Shown: positions 33,693 to 45,136 of the stretch, in pieces | Numbering within the stretch: position 1 is the stretch's first letter | Layout of the letters: every line of letters begins with the position of its first letter | Assembly: GCF_031656215.1 (NCBI RefSeq) | Contig: NZ_CP134228.1 | Location: forward strand, 3,863,001 to 3,927,000 | Length of the DNA stretch: 64,000 bases | Direction of reading: 5' to 3' | Source of the DNA: Mesorhizobium koreense | Lineage (GTDB): Bacteria > Pseudomonadota > Alphaproteobacteria > Rhizobiales > Rhizobiaceae | Notes under the pieces: generated by a model | What the model was told of the DNA's origin: nothing | Database searches by the model: none | What the model saw: only the letters and a program-made list of their open reading frames with translations | Translations under genes and position numbers: made by a program

Positions 33693-34436
33693 TCAATTCC
33701 CCTCCTTCCGGTTCTCGAACATGGTGGAACGCCGGCCACGCAGCACGATGTCGAACTTGTAGGCGCGGGCATCCATCGGGATAGTCGCCGCCATGTCGAG
33801 CGGCGCAATCAAGGCTTCGATCGCCTTCGGGTCGTTGATGGTGCGCACGATCGGACAATTTGGGATCATCGGATCGCCCTCGAAATACATCTGGGTGATG
33901 AGGCGCTGGGCGAAGCCGTGCCCGAAAATCGAGAAATGGATGTGTGCTGGGCGCCAGTCGTTAGGGCCGTTCGGCCAGGGATAGGCGCCGGGCCGGACGG
34001 TGCGAAAGGCATAATAGCCGTTCTCGTCGGTAATGGTCCGCCCGCAGCCGCCGAAATTCGGATCGAGCGGCGCCATATAGGTTTCCTTCTGGTGGCGGTA
34101 ACGCCCGCCGGCGTTCGCTTGCCAGAATTCCACCAAGGCACCGCCGACACCAATGCCACGCTCATCGAGCACGTGTCCGTGGACGATGATACGCTCGCCG
34201 ATGGCGCTTTCGCCCGGCTTGGCGAAATTATGGATCAGATCGTTGTCCAATTCGCCCAGGATGGAATGGCCGAAGACCGGTCCCGTGATCTCGCTGATCG
34301 TGTTGTCGAGCGAAAGATAGGCATATTTCGGCGAGCGCAGCACCGTCGTCTTGTAGCCCGGCGCATAAGCCGGCGGATGCCAGAGGCGGTCGCGCTGGAA
34401 AAACGATCCCGTTTCGGGTTTCCGGTTCGATATCAA
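33693..34436 (-). CDS. pcaH: Protocatechuate 3,4-dioxygenase beta subunit
   Basis: Beta chain carrying the catalytic Fe(III). It has 247 residues, with the tyrosinate ligands in NAGGRYRHQ and RPGAYPW and the histidines in [13 protein letters not shown]. The start is a TTG at 34434-34436 with AAGGAAAG 5-6 bp ahead, one base after the pcaC stop; no better start is visible. It is followed by relBE rather than directly by pcaG. Confidence 0.95.
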   Translation of the reverse strand: MISNRKPETGSFFQRDRLWHPPAYAPGYKTTVLRSPKYAYLSLDNTISEITGPVFGHSILGELDNDLIHNFAKPGESAIGERIIVHGHVLDERGIGVGGALVEFWQANAGGRYRHQKETYMAPLDPNFGGCGRTITDENGYYAFRTVRPGAYPWPNGPNDWRPAHIHFSIFGHGFAQRLITQMYFEGDPMIPNCPIVRTINDPKAIEALIAPLDMAATIPMDARAYKFDIVLRGRRSTMFENRKEGN

Positions 34437-34437
34437 T

Positions 34438-34845
34438 TTACTTTCCTTCCGAAGCCTTCATTTCGGCGAGCGTCTGTTTGACGATCTTCATCGCGTGGTT
34501 GGCGGCGGGAACGCCCGCATAAATCCCGACATGCAGCATCGCTTCGCGTATGTCTTCCGCACTCGCCCCCGTATTGGCGGTGGCGCGGGTGTGCAACGCA
34601 AGCTCGTCCCATTGTCCGAGGGCGGCGAGCAGTGCCAGCGTGATCATAGAGCGCTCGCGCTTCGTGATATTCGGCCGCGACCAGACATGGCCCCAGGCCG
34701 ATTCCGTGATCAACTGCTGGAACGGCGCATCGAATTCGGTCTTGGTGTCCTGAGTCCGGTCGACATAGGCAGCGCCGAGTACGGATCGCCGTGTTGCCAT
34801 ACCCTCGCCGTACCAATCCCTGGTTGTATCGCCTTTTTCGGTCAT
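34438..34845 (-). CDS. pcaC: 4-carboxymuconolactone decarboxylase
   Basis: Decarboxylates 4-carboxymuconolactone to beta-ketoadipate enol-lactone. It has 135 residues of the AhpD-like all-helical CMD fold: [22 protein letters not shown] and [22 protein letters not shown]. The ATG at 34845 has GAGGAAGATG around it. It is stand-alone, not fused to pcaD as in some bacteria. It lies 12 bp after pobA. Confidence 0.95.
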   Translation of the reverse strand: MTEKGDTTRDWYGEGMATRRSVLGAAYVDRTQDTKTEFDAPFQQLITESAWGHVWSRPNITKRERSMITLALLAALGQWDELALHTRATANTGASAEDIREAMLHVGIYAGVPAANHAMKIVKQTLAEMKASEGK

Positions 34846-34857
34846 CTTCCTCTTCCC

Positions 34858-36030
<1,173 letters not shown>

Positions 36031-36226
36031 TTAAATCTCCCCTCGATCCCGGCTGCATGCTCGTGATCGACGCGCGATCGGCAATGTACAACGGCTGCAT
36101 AAACTGGATTACACAACCATAGACGGATCGCCCGCCCATGAGCAGCACCCGAATCCCACTTACCGCTTCTATGGCGGGATATGCTAGAGGCGATTGGATC
36201 GACAGCCGGCGGCCAACCGACCGAGT

Positions 36227-38014
36227 TCACGTCACCGCCGCCGCGTCGACGATCCGGAATTGGGCGCTGCGGCGGCCATTCCAGAAATTCGAGGAGAGCG
36301 TGCCGGCGACGTGCACCGTTTGCCCCCGGCCCGCGACGAGGAATGCACCAAGAGCCGTGTTCTCCGCACGAAAGGCCATGCCTTGCAGGCTGCCGCCCAT
36401 TTCCGAACGGAAGGCGACGCGCATATGGCCGTTGCCGACAATGCGGATATCGATGATGCGGTGGCGCGGCAGGACGAGGATCGGCGCAGGATGGCCGGCG
36501 CCGTAAGGCCCGGCATGTTCCAGCGTATCGAGAAGTTCGACCGTCGCTCCTTCCGCCGACAGCGCAGCGTCAACCTTCAGCGTCTCCTCGCTGTTCAACC
36601 GAAAGACTTCTTCCCCCGCCCGCTCCTCGAAGAAGGCACGCAGATCGCCGAGCCGCGTCCGCTCGATAGTGATGCCGGCCGCCATGGCATGGCCGCCGCC
36701 CTTGACGATGAATCCCTTTTCGGCCGCCTCGCGCACCAGCCGGCCGAGATCGAAGCCGACGATGGAACGGCCCGAGCCCGTACCGATGCCGTCGACGCCA
36801 AAGGCGATGGCGAAGACCGGCCGGCGCGCGTGATCCTTCAGCCGCGAGGCGAGCAGGCCGACGACGCCCGGATGCCAATCATCGCTGCCGGTGACGAGGA
36901 TTGCCGGCCCAGCGCCGCGCGCGAGTTCCGCGTCGGCCTCGGCGCGCGCCTGTTCCAGCATGGCATGCTCCATCGCCTGCCGCTCCTGGTTCAGCCGGTC
37001 AAGCGTCTCGGCTATCGCAGCGGCCTCCACCGGATCATCGGTTGCGAGCAGGCGCGAGCCGAGCGCGGCATCGCCGATGCGCCCACCGGCATTGATGCGC
37101 GGACCGATCAGGAACGAGAAATGGAAGGGTCCGAGCGGCTCGCCGATGCGGGCTACACGCGCCAGCGCGGCGAGGCCAGGATTGCCGAGGCGCCGCGCTA
37201 CGGCCAGCCCCTTGACCACGAATGCGCGGTTGACGCCGGTGAGCGGCACGACATCGCAGACCGTCGCAAGCGCCACGAGATCGAGCAAGCCGAGCAAATC
37301 CGGAGGCGGCAGTGGATGGCCCGCCTCGCGCAATAGCTTCATGGTCTGGACGATGACAAGGAACACGACGCCCGCCGCGCAGAGATATCCCTGCCCCGAC
37401 AGATCGTCCTCGCGGTTGGGATTGACCACGGCAACGGCGTCTGGAAGGGGCCCGCCGACCTGGTGATGGTCGATCACCACCACTTCGGCGCCGGCCTCGT
37501 TGGCCGCGGCGACAGATGGCCCGCTGTTCGTCCCGCAATCGACCGTAACGATCAGCGAAGCACCGCGCGCGACAAGTTCCCGCATCGCGTCGGGATTGGG
37601 GCCATAGCCTTCGAAGATACGGTCGGGGATATAGATCTCCGATTCGACGCCATAATGGCTGAGAAACCGCTTCATCAACGCCGAGGAAGCTGCTCCGTCG
37701 ACATCGTAATCACCGAAGATGGCAACGCGCTCGCCGCGGCCGATAGCGCGAGCGAGCCGCTCTGCCGCGGCATCCATGCCGCTCAGCGAAGCGGGATCCG
37801 GCAGGAGATCGCGGATCGTCGGATCGAGGAAGCGCGCCGCCTCATCCGCGCCGACTCCCCTGCCGGCCAAGACGCGCGCCACGAGGTCGGGAATGCCGTC
37901 GGCCTGCGCGATCGCCAGCGCGGTGTTCTCCTGGCGTCGATCGAGCCGGTGCACCCAGGCAACGCCGTTCGCCGAGCGCCGCACGTCCAGAAAGAACCGC
38001 TTTTCCTCCGCCAT
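36227..38014 (-). CDS. recJ: Single-stranded-DNA-specific exonuclease RecJ
   Basis: 5'-3' exonuclease acting in recombination and mismatch repair. It has 595 residues. DHH-family metal motifs are visible: DYDVDGAASSALM (motif I), VDCGTNSG (motif II) and VVVIDHHQVGG (motif III); the DHHA1 domain carries KGGGHAMAAG, and the C-terminal OB fold follows. The ATG at 38014 with GGAAG before is preferred to the GTG one codon upstream. It lies 32 bp after glpX on the same strand. Confidence 0.96.
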   Translation of the reverse strand: MAEEKRFFLDVRRSANGVAWVHRLDRRQENTALAIAQADGIPDLVARVLAGRGVGADEAARFLDPTIRDLLPDPASLSGMDAAAERLARAIGRGERVAIFGDYDVDGAASSALMKRFLSHYGVESEIYIPDRIFEGYGPNPDAMRELVARGASLIVTVDCGTNSGPSVAAANEAGAEVVVIDHHQVGGPLPDAVAVVNPNREDDLSGQGYLCAAGVVFLVIVQTMKLLREAGHPLPPPDLLGLLDLVALATVCDVVPLTGVNRAFVVKGLAVARRLGNPGLAALARVARIGEPLGPFHFSFLIGPRINAGGRIGDAALGSRLLATDDPVEAAAIAETLDRLNQERQAMEHAMLEQARAEADAELARGAGPAILVTGSDDWHPGVVGLLASRLKDHARRPVFAIAFGVDGIGTGSGRSIVGFDLGRLVREAAEKGFIVKGGGHAMAAGITIERTRLGDLRAFFEERAGEEVFRLNSEETLKVDAALSAEGATVELLDTLEHAGPYGAGHPAPILVLPRHRIIDIRIVGNGHMRVAFRSEMGGSLQGMAFRAENTALGAFLVAGRGQTVHVAGTLSSNFWNGRRSAQFRIVDAAAVT

Positions 38015-38046
38015 CACGCTTCCAGAATAGCCGGAAGGGCGCGATC

Positions 38047-39027
38047 CTAAAACTTATCCATGTCCTGGTGACGGGCTTTGATCTCGCGCACGGTCCCCGA
38101 GGATGAACGCATGACGATCGTATGCGTCTGGATGTCGTGACGACCGAAGCGAACGCCGGAAAGCATGTTGCCGTCGGTGACGCCCGTCGCCGCGAACAGC
38201 GTCTCACCCCGCGCCATCTCATTCATCGTATAGACCTTGTTCGGATCGGAAACGCCCATCTTCGCGGCACGAGCGACTTTCTCGGGCGTGTCGAGCAAGA
38301 GCCGTCCCTGCATCTGCCCGCCTATGCAGCGCAGGGCCGAAGCCGCCAGCACGCCTTCAGGCGCTCCGCCGGTGCCAAGATAGATGTCGATGCCTGTTTC
38401 GTCCGGGTCGGTGGTGTGGATAACGCCGGCCACGTCGCCGTCACCGATCAGACGGATCGCGACACCGGTGGAGCGCACCTCTTCGATCAGCTTGGCGTGG
38501 CGAGGCCGGTCGAGGATACAGGCAGTCACCTCCTCGACAGGCACGCCTTTGGCCTTGGCGAGATTGGCGATGTTGTCCTTCGCCGATGCGTCGATGTCTA
38601 CGAGCCCCTTCGGATAGCCGGGGCCGATGGCGATCTTCTGCATGTACACATCCGGGGCATAGAGCAGTGTCCCCTTCTCCGCGATCGAGATGACGGCAAG
38701 CGCGTTGGGCAGGTTCTTGGCGCAGATCGTCGTGCCTTCCAGCGGATCGAGCGCGATATCGACTTCGGGGCCTTCGCCAGTGCCGACTTCCTCGCCGATA
38801 TAGAGCATCGGTGCCTCGTCGCGCTCGCCCTCGCCGATGACGACGGTGCCGCGGATCGGTAAGCGGTTGAGTTCGGCGCGCATCGCGTCCACCGCCACCT
38901 GATCGGCCGCCTTCTCGTCGCCGCGCCCTCTCAGCCGGGCGGCCGCTACCGCAGCGCGCTCGACCACGCGGACGAGTTCGAGGGTGAGGATACGGTCGAG
39001 ACCGGCAACGATGTCGTGATGCGCCAT
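38047..39027 (-). CDS. glpX: Class II fructose-1,6-bisphosphatase
   Basis: Hydrolyses fructose 1,6-bisphosphate in gluconeogenesis. It has 326 residues of the Li+-sensitive phosphatase superfamily, with [18 protein letters not shown] and the metal motif DPLEGTT. The ATG at 39027 is used; the frame is open further but without family resemblance. In many Hyphomicrobiales glpX directly follows hom; here hom lies at 55.6-56.9 kb, and about 16.5 kb separates them. Confidence 0.95.
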   Translation of the reverse strand: MAHHDIVAGLDRILTLELVRVVERAAVAAARLRGRGDEKAADQVAVDAMRAELNRLPIRGTVVIGEGERDEAPMLYIGEEVGTGEGPEVDIALDPLEGTTICAKNLPNALAVISIAEKGTLLYAPDVYMQKIAIGPGYPKGLVDIDASAKDNIANLAKAKGVPVEEVTACILDRPRHAKLIEEVRSTGVAIRLIGDGDVAGVIHTTDPDETGIDIYLGTGGAPEGVLAASALRCIGGQMQGRLLLDTPEKVARAAKMGVSDPNKVYTMNEMARGETLFAATGVTDGNMLSGVRFGRHDIQTHTIVMRSSSGTVREIKARHQDMDKF

Positions 39028-39242
39028 GGATAATCCCTGTGAACGGTTGGCAACGCTGCCCCTTATTGTCAAAGCGGCATGACAACCGCAAGAGAGATAG
39101 CGACTTCGGGGCGTTATGGGGCCAATATGGGGCGCTTCCCTCGCCAGGCGAGTTTTCCCGGCGCGGTTCCGTTGGACAAGCGGCATTAGCTCACAACAGG
39201 GCGCTTGCCCTGCTGCCGCCCGTAGCCTATAGCGCGGCTTTA

Positions 39243-40202
39243 ATGCCAGAGGCTCTTCCCCTTTTTCCGCACCGCCACCTGCTCGGCATACAGATGCTGT
39301 CGCCGACGGATATCGAGCTCCTGCTCGAACGCGCCGAAGCGGCGATCGCCATCTCGCGCCAGCCGGAGAAGAAGACGGCCACGCTGCGCGGGCGCACGCA
39401 GATCAATCTCTTCTACGAGGCATCGACGAGGACGCAGTCCTCCTTCGAACTCGCGGGCAAGCGGCTCGGCGCCGACGTGATGAACATGGCCGTCGCCTCC
39501 TCTTCGGTGAAGAAGGGAGAGACGCTGATCGACACGGCGATGACGCTGAATGCGATGCGGCCTGATATCCTCATCATCCGTCACCAGTCGGCCGGCGCGG
39601 CGGCGCTTCTGGCCCAGAAGGTAGGTTGCTCGGTCGTCAACGCCGGCGACGGCACGCATGAGCACCCGACACAGGCATTGCTCGACGCGCTCACCATCCG
39701 CCGTGCCAAAGGGCCGCTCAATCGCCTCACCGTCGCCATTTGCGGCGATATCCTGCACAGCCGAGTGGCGCGTTCCAACATCCTTCTCCTGAATGCGCTT
39801 GGCGCGAGCGTGCGCGTCGTCGCGCCCTCGACGCTGCTGCCTGCCGGCATCGAGCAGATGGGCGTCAGGGTATTCCATTCCATGGAGGAAGGGCTGAAGG
39901 GCGTCGACGTGGTGATGATGCTGCGCCTGCAGCGCGAGCGCATGGCCGGCGCCTTCGTGCCCTCGACACGCGAATATTTCCGTTATTTCGGCCTTGATGC
40001 AGCAAAGCTTGCGACGGCGGCGGAAGGCGCGCTCGTCATGCATCCCGGCCCGATGAACCGGGGCGTGGAAATCGCTTCCGCAATCGCCGACGGATCGCAA
40101 AGCGTCATCCAGGAACAGGTGGAGATGGGCGTCGCGGTGCGCATGGCCGTGATGGAGGCCCTGCTCGACCCGCGCCGCAACGCCGAAGGACGCGCGGCGT
40201 GA
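39243..40202 (+). CDS. pyrB: Aspartate carbamoyltransferase catalytic subunit
   Basis: Joins carbamoyl phosphate and aspartate in pyrimidine synthesis. It has 319 residues. The carbamoyl-phosphate site [13 protein letters not shown], the HxxQ region [12 protein letters not shown], and the aspartate-binding domain ending [10 protein letters not shown] are present. The first in-frame ATG of the conserved part is at 39243; its Shine-Dalgarno is poor, so the true start could differ slightly. Its stop overlaps the GTG of the pyrC-like gene by 4 bp, consistent with a PyrB-PyrC' complex. Confidence 0.95.
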   Translation: MPEALPLFPHRHLLGIQMLSPTDIELLLERAEAAIAISRQPEKKTATLRGRTQINLFYEASTRTQSSFELAGKRLGADVMNMAVASSSVKKGETLIDTAMTLNAMRPDILIIRHQSAGAAALLAQKVGCSVVNAGDGTHEHPTQALLDALTIRRAKGPLNRLTVAICGDILHSRVARSNILLLNALGASVRVVAPSTLLPAGIEQMGVRVFHSMEEGLKGVDVVMMLRLQRERMAGAFVPSTREYFRYFGLDAAKLATAAEGALVMHPGPMNRGVEIASAIADGSQSVIQEQVEMGVAVRMAVMEALLDPRRNAEGRAA

Positions 40203-41485
40203 GCACCACTGTCTTCCATAACGCCCGCGTCATCGATCCCTCGCGCGGGGTGGACGAACGCGGTTCCGTAGTCATCGAAGGGAAAAAGATCGCGGCGGCC
40301 GGTGCGAGTGCGTTGAACCAGGGCACGCCGGACGGCGCGAAAGTGATCGATTGCGCGGGCAAGGCGGTAATCCCCGGCCTGATCGACGCGCGCGTCTTCA
40401 TCGGCGAGCCGGGCGCGGAACATCGCGAGACCATCGCCTCGGCAAGCCATGCGGCAGCCGCCGGCGGTGTCACCTCGCTGGTGATGATGCCGGACACGAA
40501 CCCGGTGATAGACGACGTGGCACTGGTGGAATTCGTGCTCCGTACCGCGCGCGACACAGCCGTCGTCAATGTGCTGCCGGCGGCGGCGATCACGCGTGGA
40601 CTGCAAGGCCGCGAGATGACCGAATTCGGCCTGCTGCGCGAAGCGGGCGCCGCGTTCTTCACGGACGGCCGCCACACGATCGCATCGAGTGCCGTCATGC
40701 GCCGTGCGCTCACCTATGCGCGCGATTTCGGCGCCACGATCGTGCATGAGACGCAGGATGCCGACCTCGCTGCGGCCGGGGTCATGAACGAGGGGCTCTA
40801 TGCAAGCTGGCTCGGCCTGCCCGGCATCCCGCGCGAGGCGGAAGCGATCCCGCTCGAACGCGACCTCAGGCTCGCGCGGCTGACCGGCGGCGCCTACCAT
40901 GCCGCCAAAATCTCGACCGCGATGGCGGCCGAGGCGATCGCGCGCGCCAAGCAGGAAAGCGCCAATGTTTCCGCCGGCGTGTCGATCCACAATCTGGCGC
41001 TGAACGAGAACGATGTCGGCGAATACCGCACCTTCTTCCGCCTGTCGCCGCCGCTGCGCGCGGAGGACGACCGCCAGGCGATGATCGAGGCATTGCGCGA
41101 CGGCACGATCGACATCATCGTTTCCTCGCACGACCCGCAGGACGTCGACACCAAGCGACTGCCCTTCGCCGACGCGGAAGCCGGCGCGATCGGGCTGGAG
41201 ACACTGCTCGGCGCGGCACTCAGGCTTCACCACAATGAAGAGGTGCCTCTCCTCCGGCTGGTCGAGGCGCTGTCCACCGGACCCGCGAAACTGTTCGGGC
41301 TTGAAGGTGGTACGCTGAAACCCGGCGCGACGGCCGATCTCGCGCTGGTCGACCTCGACGAACCATGGATCGTGCGCGAAGCGGATATAAGATCGCGCTC
41401 CAAGAACACCTGTTTCGAGGGCGCACGGCTGCAAGGCAAGGTCTTGCAAACCATGGTTGCAGGCCGCACAGTGTTCACTGCCTAG
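40199..41485 (+). CDS. pyrC': Dihydroorotase homologue lacking metal ligands (PyrC')
   Basis: A 428-residue amidohydrolase-fold protein with the dihydroorotase outline, but the metal site is lost. The usual PGxxDxHxH reads PGLIDARVF (His to Arg65 and His to Phe67), the HVST histidine is Lys237, and the TDHAPH aspartate is Ser310 in IVSSHDPQ. This matches the inactive pyrC' partners of aspartate carbamoyltransferase, as in Pseudomonas, so it most likely is structural for PyrB, with the active dihydroorotase elsewhere. It starts with GTG overlapping the pyrB stop. It is normally annotated simply as dihydroorotase. Confidence 0.88.
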   Translation: MSTTVFHNARVIDPSRGVDERGSVVIEGKKIAAAGASALNQGTPDGAKVIDCAGKAVIPGLIDARVFIGEPGAEHRETIASASHAAAAGGVTSLVMMPDTNPVIDDVALVEFVLRTARDTAVVNVLPAAAITRGLQGREMTEFGLLREAGAAFFTDGRHTIASSAVMRRALTYARDFGATIVHETQDADLAAAGVMNEGLYASWLGLPGIPREAEAIPLERDLRLARLTGGAYHAAKISTAMAAEAIARAKQESANVSAGVSIHNLALNENDVGEYRTFFRLSPPLRAEDDRQAMIEALRDGTIDIIVSSHDPQDVDTKRLPFADAEAGAIGLETLLGAALRLHHNEEVPLLRLVEALSTGPAKLFGLEGGTLKPGATADLALVDLDEPWIVREADIRSRSKNTCFEGARLQGKVLQTMVAGRTVFTA

Positions 41486-41526
41486 CGTTTGACGTACTGT
41501 CCGACACTGGGCTCGGGAGGGGAAAC

Positions 41527-42114
41527 ATGCTTTACGTGCTCGGCGCGCTGGTCGTCGGCTATCTTTTCGGCTCGATCCCTTCCGGCTACCTGCTGGCCCG
41601 TGCCGCCGGCCTTGGCGATGTGCGCAATATCGGCTCGGGCAATATCGGCGCTACCAATGTGCTCAGGACCGGCAACAAGGGGCTGGCGGCGCTGACGCTC
41701 ATCCTCGATGCGCTCAAGGGTGCCGTGCCTGTCTGGCTCGCTTTGCACTATCTCGGCCTCTATCCGGCCATGCTGGCGGGCCTTGGCGCCTTCCTCGGCC
41801 ATCTTTTCCCCGTCTGGCTCGGCTTCAAGGGCGGCAAGGGCGTTGCCACCTATCTCGGCGTACTGCTCGGGCTCGCCTGGGAAGGCGTGATCGTCTTCGC
41901 CGTCGCCTGGCTGCTGGTTGCCTTCGTCACGCGCTTTTCATCGCTTGCCGCGCTGGTCGCGGCGGTCGCCGTGCCGGTCGCGCTCGTATTCCTCGGCCGG
42001 CTGGAACTTGCCGAGCTTTTCGCGGTCATGAGTGCCATCGTCTTCATCAAACACCGCCCCAACATCATGCGGTTGATAGAAGGCACGGAATCAAAGATCG
42101 GAAGCAAAGGGTGA
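41527..42114 (+). CDS. plsY: Acyl-phosphate glycerol-3-phosphate acyltransferase
   Basis: Membrane enzyme that acylates glycerol 3-phosphate from acyl phosphate in phospholipid synthesis. It has 195 residues with about five hydrophobic helices and the loop motifs [24 protein letters not shown] and [13 protein letters not shown]. The ATG at 41527 has GGGAGGGGAA ahead. It follows pyrC' by 41 bp, and its stop overlaps the dprA GTG (GTGA). Confidence 0.96.
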   Translation: MLYVLGALVVGYLFGSIPSGYLLARAAGLGDVRNIGSGNIGATNVLRTGNKGLAALTLILDALKGAVPVWLALHYLGLYPAMLAGLGAFLGHLFPVWLGFKGGKGVATYLGVLLGLAWEGVIVFAVAWLLVAFVTRFSSLAALVAAVAVPVALVFLGRLELAELFAVMSAIVFIKHRPNIMRLIEGTESKIGSKG

Positions 42115-43229
42115 CCAACCCCGCCGCACCGGCGCTGAGCGACCGGCAGCGGCTTTCCTGGCTACGGCTCATCCGCACCGACAATGTCGGCCCCGCCACC
42201 TTCCGCGACCTGATCAACCGCTTCGGCTCTGCCGATAACGCCATCGCCATGCTGCCGGAGCTAACGCTGAGCGGCGGCGGCATGCGGACTGTCCGAATAC
42301 CTTCGCTCGCCGAAGCGGAAGCCGAGATGGAACTGGCAACCCGCGCCGGCGCCCGCTTTGTCGCGATCGGCGAGGCCGACTATCCGCTGATGCTACGCCG
42401 GATGGAACTGCCGCCGCCGTTGGTGGCGATCAAGGGCGAGGCGGCAGTCTTTTCGCTGCCGCCCGTCGCCATCGTCGGCGCGCGCAACGCCTCCCTCGCG
42501 GGCATCCGCATAGCGCAGTCGCTCGCAACCGAACTCGGGCGGGAGGGCTACGCCATCGTTTCCGGGCTAGCACGCGGCATCGACACGGCAGCGCATCGCG
42601 GCAGCCTCGGCACCGGCACCATCGCTGTGCTGGCAGGCGGACTCGACCTGCCCTACCCGCCGGAGAATATCGATCTATGCAATGAGATCGCGCGGACGGG
42701 CGGTGCAATCATCTCCGAGATGCCGTTCGGCTGGGAGCCAAGGGCGCGTGATTTTCCGCGTCGAAACCGCATCATCGCCGGCCTTGCCTATGGCCTTGTC
42801 GTGGTGGAGGCCGCGAAACGCTCGGGCTCGCTCATTAGTGCACGGCTTGCCGGCGAGTTGGGGAGGCTCGTCTTCGCCGTCCCCGGCTCGCCGCTCGATC
42901 CGCGCGCCGCCGGCACGAACGGCCTGTTGAAGGACGGCGCCATCCTGGTGACCGAGGTGAAGGACGTACTTGAACAGATCGCGCCACTCATCGGGGCGCC
43001 GCCTCCACGTACCGATTTCGACGAGCCGCCGGACTTCTCCGCCGCCGCGCCGCCGGGGGACTCCGACCGTGAAAAGGTACTGGAGGCGCTGAGCCCGGTG
43101 CCGACCGGCATAGACGAGATCATCCGGCACACAGGGCTTCATCCGGCGCAGGTCTTCATGGTGTTGCTGGAACTGGATCTGGCTGGCCGGCTCGAGCGCC
43201 ATGCGGGCGGCAACGTCTCCCTGCTGTGA
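42111..43229 (+). CDS. dprA: DNA-processing protein DprA
   Basis: Loads RecA on incoming single-stranded DNA during transformation. It has 372 residues: an N-terminal helical region, a Rossmann-like core with [24 protein letters not shown] and [18 protein letters not shown], the [23 protein letters not shown] stretch, and a C-terminal DML1-like winged helix (about 310-372). It starts with GTG overlapping plsY by 4 bp. It ends the pyrB-pyrC'-plsY-dprA run; no topA follows, unlike the order in many relatives. Confidence 0.95.
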   Translation: MTNPAAPALSDRQRLSWLRLIRTDNVGPATFRDLINRFGSADNAIAMLPELTLSGGGMRTVRIPSLAEAEAEMELATRAGARFVAIGEADYPLMLRRMELPPPLVAIKGEAAVFSLPPVAIVGARNASLAGIRIAQSLATELGREGYAIVSGLARGIDTAAHRGSLGTGTIAVLAGGLDLPYPPENIDLCNEIARTGGAIISEMPFGWEPRARDFPRRNRIIAGLAYGLVVVEAAKRSGSLISARLAGELGRLVFAVPGSPLDPRAAGTNGLLKDGAILVTEVKDVLEQIAPLIGAPPPRTDFDEPPDFSAAAPPGDSDREKVLEALSPVPTGIDEIIRHTGLHPAQVFMVLLELDLAGRLERHAGGNVSLL

Positions 43230-43255
43230 CGGAGTGCTGATGCTCCGTGCGCCAT

Positions 43256-43891
43256 TCATCGCATGCCGGGAGGCGGCGTGACCGTCTTCATGAGTTCCAT
43301 GTCCTTGTCCATCGCGCGCCTGTACGCTGGCCTTGCGAGGGCACGGGCGAGATAATCGCGGAAAACCGGCTTTTCCGGAAGCACCTTGATGATGTCCATG
43401 GTGAACTGGATGCTGCTCGCCAGATGCGTGTCCGCCGCGGTGAAATTGTCGCCGGCAGCATATGGCTTTTGGGAAAGGACCCGCTCCACATAGGCCACCA
43501 TGTCGTCGAACAGGCCGAAGGAAAAACTGTTGCTGCTTTCGTAATTCCAGCCATTGGCCCTGGCGGCGATCGCCGGATCAAGGACGGAGTCGCAGTAGAC
43601 CAGCATCGTCAGATATGGCGCCCGCTCAGGATCGCCGATCCCAGGCGCCATGCCCGCTTCTGGAAAGCGGTCGCCGAGATAGATGCTGATCGCCGCCCGC
43701 TCCGTGACGATGGTTCCATCAACGACAACGGCCGGCACTTTCTTGCTTGGCTGGATTGCGCGATAACTCTCGGCGGCACCGCCTTTTGCCCTGACATCGA
43801 TGATTTTCATCTCATAAGGCTGGCCAAGTTCCTCAAGCAGCCAGTGAACGCCGAACGACCGCGAGAAGGGTGTGTGGTAGAATTCCAGCAT
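43256..43891 (-). CDS. Glutathione S-transferase
   Basis: A 211-residue cytosolic GST: an N-terminal thioredoxin fold (LEFYHTPFSRSF, then KKVPAVVVDGTIVTERAAISIYL with the Glu-Ser-like glutathione contact) and a C-terminal helical domain with the N-capping TAADTHLAS stretch. The ATG at 43891 has GGAG 8 bp before it. It is a single gene converging on dprA. Substrate unknown. Confidence 0.9.
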   Translation of the reverse strand: MLEFYHTPFSRSFGVHWLLEELGQPYEMKIIDVRAKGGAAESYRAIQPSKKVPAVVVDGTIVTERAAISIYLGDRFPEAGMAPGIGDPERAPYLTMLVYCDSVLDPAIAARANGWNYESSNSFSFGLFDDMVAYVERVLSQKPYAAGDNFTAADTHLASSIQFTMDIIKVLPEKPVFRDYLARALARPAYRRAMDKDMELMKTVTPPPGMR

Positions 43892-43971
43892 CGTTATATC
43901 TCCGAGTTTCCGCCCTGACGGTACCATCCGGCTCCTGACAGCTGGATGTCAGGATAGGGTGGTCCGACCAA

Positions 43972-44000
43972 AGAAAAAGGGCGCCGCTGCGGGCACCCTT
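43972..44000 (-). terminator. Rho-independent terminator of the BMP transporter operon
   Basis: Read on the minus strand, AAGGGTGCCCGC and GGCGCCCTT pair around a short loop and run into TTTCTTT, about 27 bp after the stop of the binding-protein gene. It ends the four-gene ABC operon. Confidence 0.75.
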
Positions 44001-44026
44001 CCCTCATTCAATATCTGCTGCTCAAC

Positions 44027-45091
44027 TCACTTGGGCAGCTTGTCGTCGATGCCCTTCACGTAGAAGTTCATGCCGAGCAGCGTCTTGTCGTCGGACACTT
44101 GGCCGTCCTTCAGCCATTCCGATCCATCCTGCCGATAGATGGGGCCGGTGAAGGGATTCCAGCCGCCGGAGATCTTCTTCTCCGTGGCTTCGGCCATTGC
44201 CTTCACGTCGTCGGGCATGTTCGTGAAGGGCGCCAGCTTGACGACGTCATCCTTGATGCCCAGCCACACATTGTCCGGCTTCCACGTTCCGTCGAGAGCC
44301 GCCTGGACCCGCTTGATATAATACGGGCCCCAATTGTCGGTGTTGGAGGTCAGCTGCGCCTTCGGGGCGAACTTGATCATGTCCGACGACTGGCCGAAGC
44401 CGAGCTTGCCGCGTTCTTCCGCGACCTGAAGCGCTGCAGTCGAATCGGTGTGCTGCGTAATGATGTCGGCGCCCTGGTCGAACAGCGCTTTCGCCGCATC
44501 CGCTTCCTTGCCCGGATCGAACCAGCTATTCACCCACACGATCTTGAGCTTGAAATTAGGGTTGATCGACTGCGCGCCGAGCATGAAGGAGTTGATGCCC
44601 ATCACGACTTCCGGGATCGGGAAGGACACGATGTAGCCGGCAACGCCGGTCTTCGACATCTTCGCCGCGATCTGGCCCATCACATAGCGGCCTTCGTAGA
44701 AGCGCGCGTTGTAGATGCCCATGTTGGCGGCCGTCTTGAAGCCCGTCGCGTGCTCGAACATCACCTTCGGGAACTTCTTCGCGACCTTAAGCTCGGAATC
44801 CATGAAGCCGAAGGACGTACCGAAGATCATGTTGCAGTGCTGGCGCGCCAGCCGCTCGAAAGCGCGCTCGGCATCGGGACCTTCGCTGACGTTTTCGAGA
44901 TAGGTCGTCTCGACCTTGTCGCCGAAGTGCTTGATGACGTCCTGCCGGCCCTGCTCATGCTGGTAGGAATAGCCGAAATCGCCGATCGGCCCGACATAGA
45001 CAAAGCAGGCCTTGAGCTTGTCGGCGGCCTGTGCGTTTACCGCCATGACCATGGCGGCCGCGGCGGTCAGTGCGAATAGAAGCTTCTTCAT
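44027..45091 (-). CDS. BMP-family ABC transporter substrate-binding protein
   Basis: Periplasmic binding protein of the basic membrane protein (PnrA/BMP) family, 354 residues, with a Sec signal peptide (about 1-22, NAQAADK) and no lipobox. Family features include GPIGDFGYSYQHEQGR, EHATGFKTAANMGIYNARFYEGRYVMG and DIITQHTDSTAALQVAEE. Studied members bind purine nucleosides, so a nucleoside or related purine is the likely cargo. It is last in the ATPase-permease-permease-binding protein operon. Confidence 0.93.
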   Translation of the reverse strand: MKKLLFALTAAAAMVMAVNAQAADKLKACFVYVGPIGDFGYSYQHEQGRQDVIKHFGDKVETTYLENVSEGPDAERAFERLARQHCNMIFGTSFGFMDSELKVAKKFPKVMFEHATGFKTAANMGIYNARFYEGRYVMGQIAAKMSKTGVAGYIVSFPIPEVVMGINSFMLGAQSINPNFKLKIVWVNSWFDPGKEADAAKALFDQGADIITQHTDSTAALQVAEERGKLGFGQSSDMIKFAPKAQLTSNTDNWGPYYIKRVQAALDGTWKPDNVWLGIKDDVVKLAPFTNMPDDVKAMAEATEKKISGGWNPFTGPIYRQDGSEWLKDGQVSDDKTLLGMNFYVKGIDDKLPK

Positions 45092-45136
45092 CGTGTTACC
45101 TCTCTGAGACTTTGTACTTCCAATTGTCGTTTTCCG

